From: CAYQPF01 sp964419225
GTDB taxonomy: Bacteria > Cloacimonadota > Cloacimonadia > Cloacimonadales > CAYQPF01
NCBI GenBank assembly: GCA_964419225.1
Contig: CAYQPF010000199.1
Coordinates: forward strand, 1 to 7,699
Direction of reading: 5' to 3'
Length of the DNA stretch: 7,699 nt
Within the stretch, counting starts at the first letter, position 1, and every line of letters begins with the position of its first letter. The translations under genes were made by a program, and so were the position numbers. The notes under the pieces are model-generated. The model saw only the letters and a program-made list of their open reading frames with translations. It ran no database searches and was not told the origin of the DNA. Shown here in pieces: positions 6,162 to 7,699 of this stretch.

Positions 6162-6874
6162 TACAAACCGAAAGAACTAATGTTTTCTTTGGCATGAGCG
6201 TAGGCTTCAGGAGTGTCTATATCGAGCCATTGAAAGGGTTTGTCCGTAAAAACAGCTTTCATTATTCTTTGGTCAATCAACTGGGAAATTCCGGCACTGA
6301 TCGAGTCTTTTCCTGTCAGTAATGCATTTTCGAAAGCTGTAAAGAAGTTGTTATTCAATCTGAAGATACCACAATCGATACAGTTGTAATCGGAGATCTC
6401 TTTTCCGATCTGAACCAGAAAATCATTTTCTACCCGAACTTTGGTTGCATCGTCAATGTCGAATATTTCTTTGGGAAATGGATCGACCAGCAGAAGGTTG
6501 GCAGATTCAGGAGAAGAGATAATTTTCGCAACAGCTTCAGGCCGGACAATATGGTCAGACATCGATAAAATAAAAGATTCATTGTTAACAGCTTCCTTGA
6601 CTTTATAAACGGAAAGGCCATTGCCTTTGTCCCATTCTGTATTTTCTACAAATCTGATAGGTAGAGGGAAATTATGGGATGCTATGTATTCTCTGATATA
6701 TTGCTGATTGAAACCAACGACAAGGATTATTTCCGTAATACCTGCAACTGTCAGGCTATTTATAATACTGGAAAGAATCGTACCCTTTCCAAAAGGAAGC
6801 AGAGTTTTGGGAACCTGATCGCTGACATCCCAGAGACGGCTGCCATAACCGGCTGCAATAATTACACCTTTCAT
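6161..6874 (-). CDS. Nucleotidyltransferase, inositol-1-phosphate cytidylyltransferase-like
   Basis: This 237-residue enzyme has the Rossmann-like nucleotidyltransferase fold: the nucleotide loop AAGYGSRL (7-14), Lys23 in PKTLLPFG, the metal-binding Asp107 in MSDH, and the second acidic site WLDIDTPE (Asp218, Asp220). It likely joins CTP (or another NTP) to a sugar or polyol phosphate in the cytoplasm. DKGNGLSVYKVKEAV, MSDHI, DDATKVRVE, and NCIDCGIF resemble, from memory, the cytidylyltransferase half of the archaeal IPCT/DIPP synthase. The CDP-alcohol phosphotransferase half is absent, so this is a stand-alone enzyme. The neighbour upstream is a CDP-glycerol glycerophosphotransferase homologue, so CDP-glycerol, CDP-inositol or a related CDP-polyol is a reasonable product. 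GAAGGA (6886-6881) ends at the upstream stop and lies 6 nt before the ATG. The intergenic gap is 3 nt, consistent with one operon. Confidence 0.8.
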   Translation of the reverse strand: MKGVIIAAGYGSRLWDVSDQVPKTLLPFGKGTILSSIINSLTVAGITEIILVVGFNQQYIREYIASHNFPLPIRFVENTEWDKGNGLSVYKVKEAVNNESFILSMSDHIVRPEAVAKIISSPESANLLLVDPFPKEIFDIDDATKVRVENDFLVQIGKEISDYNCIDCGIFRLNNNFFTAFENALLTGKDSISAGISQLIDQRIMKAVFTDKPFQWLDIDTPEAYAHAKENISSFGL

Positions 6875-6877
6875 ATT

Positions 6878-7699
6878 TTATCCTTCGTTGTTATGTCCGC
6901 CTTCAGCATAAAGTTCTTCCATTTTAGCAATGAACCTTTCTGAGGCGTGACCGTCAAGTTTGTAGAAATATTTATTCCTGAACATGTCAGCTGTTGCTTT
7001 CATCTCAGGAGTGGGGTTGAGAGCTATTTTAATAGCTTCTTTCAACTGTTTGCCGGACTGTATGTGTGGGAAAGCACCTTTGAGGAATTCTCTGTTATCT
7101 ATCTCTAAGAGTGGCTGACCATCGGAATGATTCAATTGATCGCAGGGCAGGTCATAAACAATTCCGAATTTGCCAAAAGCTATGAAATCAAACACTGTGC
7201 TGGACGCTTCACTGAGGATGGTATCTGCTGCATAGTAATAGGGGACGATGCTAAATTCACTAAATGGCAATAAACGTGCATGAGGGTATTTTTTGACTCT
7301 CTTCTCGTAGATTCTATGCTGTTTGTGAGATGCATATTTTCCCATCCAACTGTAGGGGTGGAGCTTAATGATCAGATTATAATCTTTTGTCTGTTCGAAG
7401 ATGTCATCTTTAATATCGTAGAGACAGGTTGGTTTGTAGGTGGGTGCGAAGAGAACAGTTTTTTTCTTAGGATCCAAACCAAGCTTCACCAGAAGATCTT
7501 CCCGATTGTATATGTTTTGAAAATATAAATCCAGTTTGGGTAAGCCGATCAAATGTACTTCACTGCTCCCCAGATCCGGGCAATTTAATAAAGAATTAAC
7601 TCTGTGTTCGCCTTCAACAAAGATTTGGTATTTATGACCTTTAGCCCGGGCCAGGTTTCGGTACAAAATGTTCTTGATCCCTGTACCATGATTCAAAAA
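6878..7699 (-). CDS. CDP-glycerol glycerophosphotransferase-family enzyme (TagB/TagF-like), 5' end outside the window
   Basis: The visible 273 residues are the C-terminal part of a GT-B-type transferase of the Glyphos_transf family, which moves glycerol-phosphate or similar polyol-phosphate units from CDP donors onto a surface polymer at the inner face of the membrane. Motifs in order are HGTGIKN at the left end (family HGT motif), GLPKLD, VLFAPTYKP (81-89), IIKLHP (109-114), and ADTILSEASSTVFDFIAFGK, which corresponds to the family's DYSSxxFD donor-binding segment. Asp is replaced by Glu-Ala here (SEASS versus tDYSS). DGHASERF near the end is also family-like. The codon preceding the HGT motif is TTG (7696-7694), but this is not a true start: the frame stays open to the window edge with Phe, and family members have an acceptor-binding half upstream. 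The gene heads a tight operon with the nucleotidyltransferase 3 nt downstream. Confidence 0.82.
   Translation of the reverse strand, partial: FLNHGTGIKNILYRNLARAKGHKYQIFVEGEHRVNSLLNCPDLGSSEVHLIGLPKLDLYFQNIYNREDLLVKLGLDPKKKTVLFAPTYKPTCLYDIKDDIFEQTKDYNLIIKLHPYSWMGKYASHKQHRIYEKRVKKYPHARLLPFSEFSIVPYYYAADTILSEASSTVFDFIAFGKFGIVYDLPCDQLNHSDGQPLLEIDNREFLKGAFPHIQSGKQLKEAIKIALNPTPEMKATADMFRNKYFYKLDGHASERFIAKMEELYAEGGHNNEG

Noticed and set aside
7694..7696. TTG as the start codon of the transferase at the right edge
   Set aside because: The frame remains open to the last base and the family's upstream half is missing, so the gene simply continues outside the window.

Overview
The window looks like an AT-rich chromosomal segment of a diderm (Gram-negative-type) bacterium. 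It encodes a secreted protein whose barrel-like C-terminal half ends in Phe, as outer-membrane proteins do, and it carries a near-consensus sigma-54 promoter. Ribosome binding sites are mostly strong GGAGG motifs 4-5 nt before ATG. The phosphoglucosamine mutase has the GEGNGG loop typical of archaeal, Bacteroidetes and related lineages. An uncultured FCB-group lineage such as Cloacimonadota would fit, but that placement is a weak inference from style. I see no rRNA, tRNA, CRISPR array, insertion sequence or prophage.

Left half, + strand. The tail of an unknown upstream transcription unit ends in a UUCG-tetraloop terminator (65-88). An intergenic region follows with two perfect 12-bp palindromes (119-148) and a -24/-12 promoter (221-236). 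It drives a monocistronic gene for a PDZ-domain plus beta-barrel-like secreted protein (275-1591), closed by a GCAA-loop terminator (1623-1650). Next comes a GlmM-type phosphohexomutase (1727-3070) with its own candidate sigma-70 promoter.

Right half, - strand. Read in the direction of transcription, the order is: a CDP-glycerol glycerophosphotransferase-family enzyme (cut by the right edge), a CTP-type nucleotidyltransferase resembling inositol-1-phosphate cytidylyltransferase, a TatD-family metal hydrolase, a 59-residue four-cysteine zinc-ribbon protein, a terminator hairpin, a REC-PAS-PAS-HisKA_2-HATPase sensor kinase, and a NifU C-terminal-domain iron-sulfur scaffold. The first three genes are tightly packed (3-nt gap, then 1-nt overlap) and form a clear operon. 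A hairpin at 3081-3108 separates the convergent glmM and nfu genes and can terminate both.

Functionally, the transferase and nucleotidyltransferase suggest synthesis of a phosphopolyol-modified surface polymer. GlmM would supply amino-sugar precursor for the envelope. The kinase and the Nfu protein have no obvious functional link to these.

The most interesting signals are regulatory. One is the sigma-54 promoter in front of an envelope protein. The other is a terminator hairpin whose 3' arm carries the only visible ribosome binding site of the sensor kinase and whose U-tract runs directly into its ATG.
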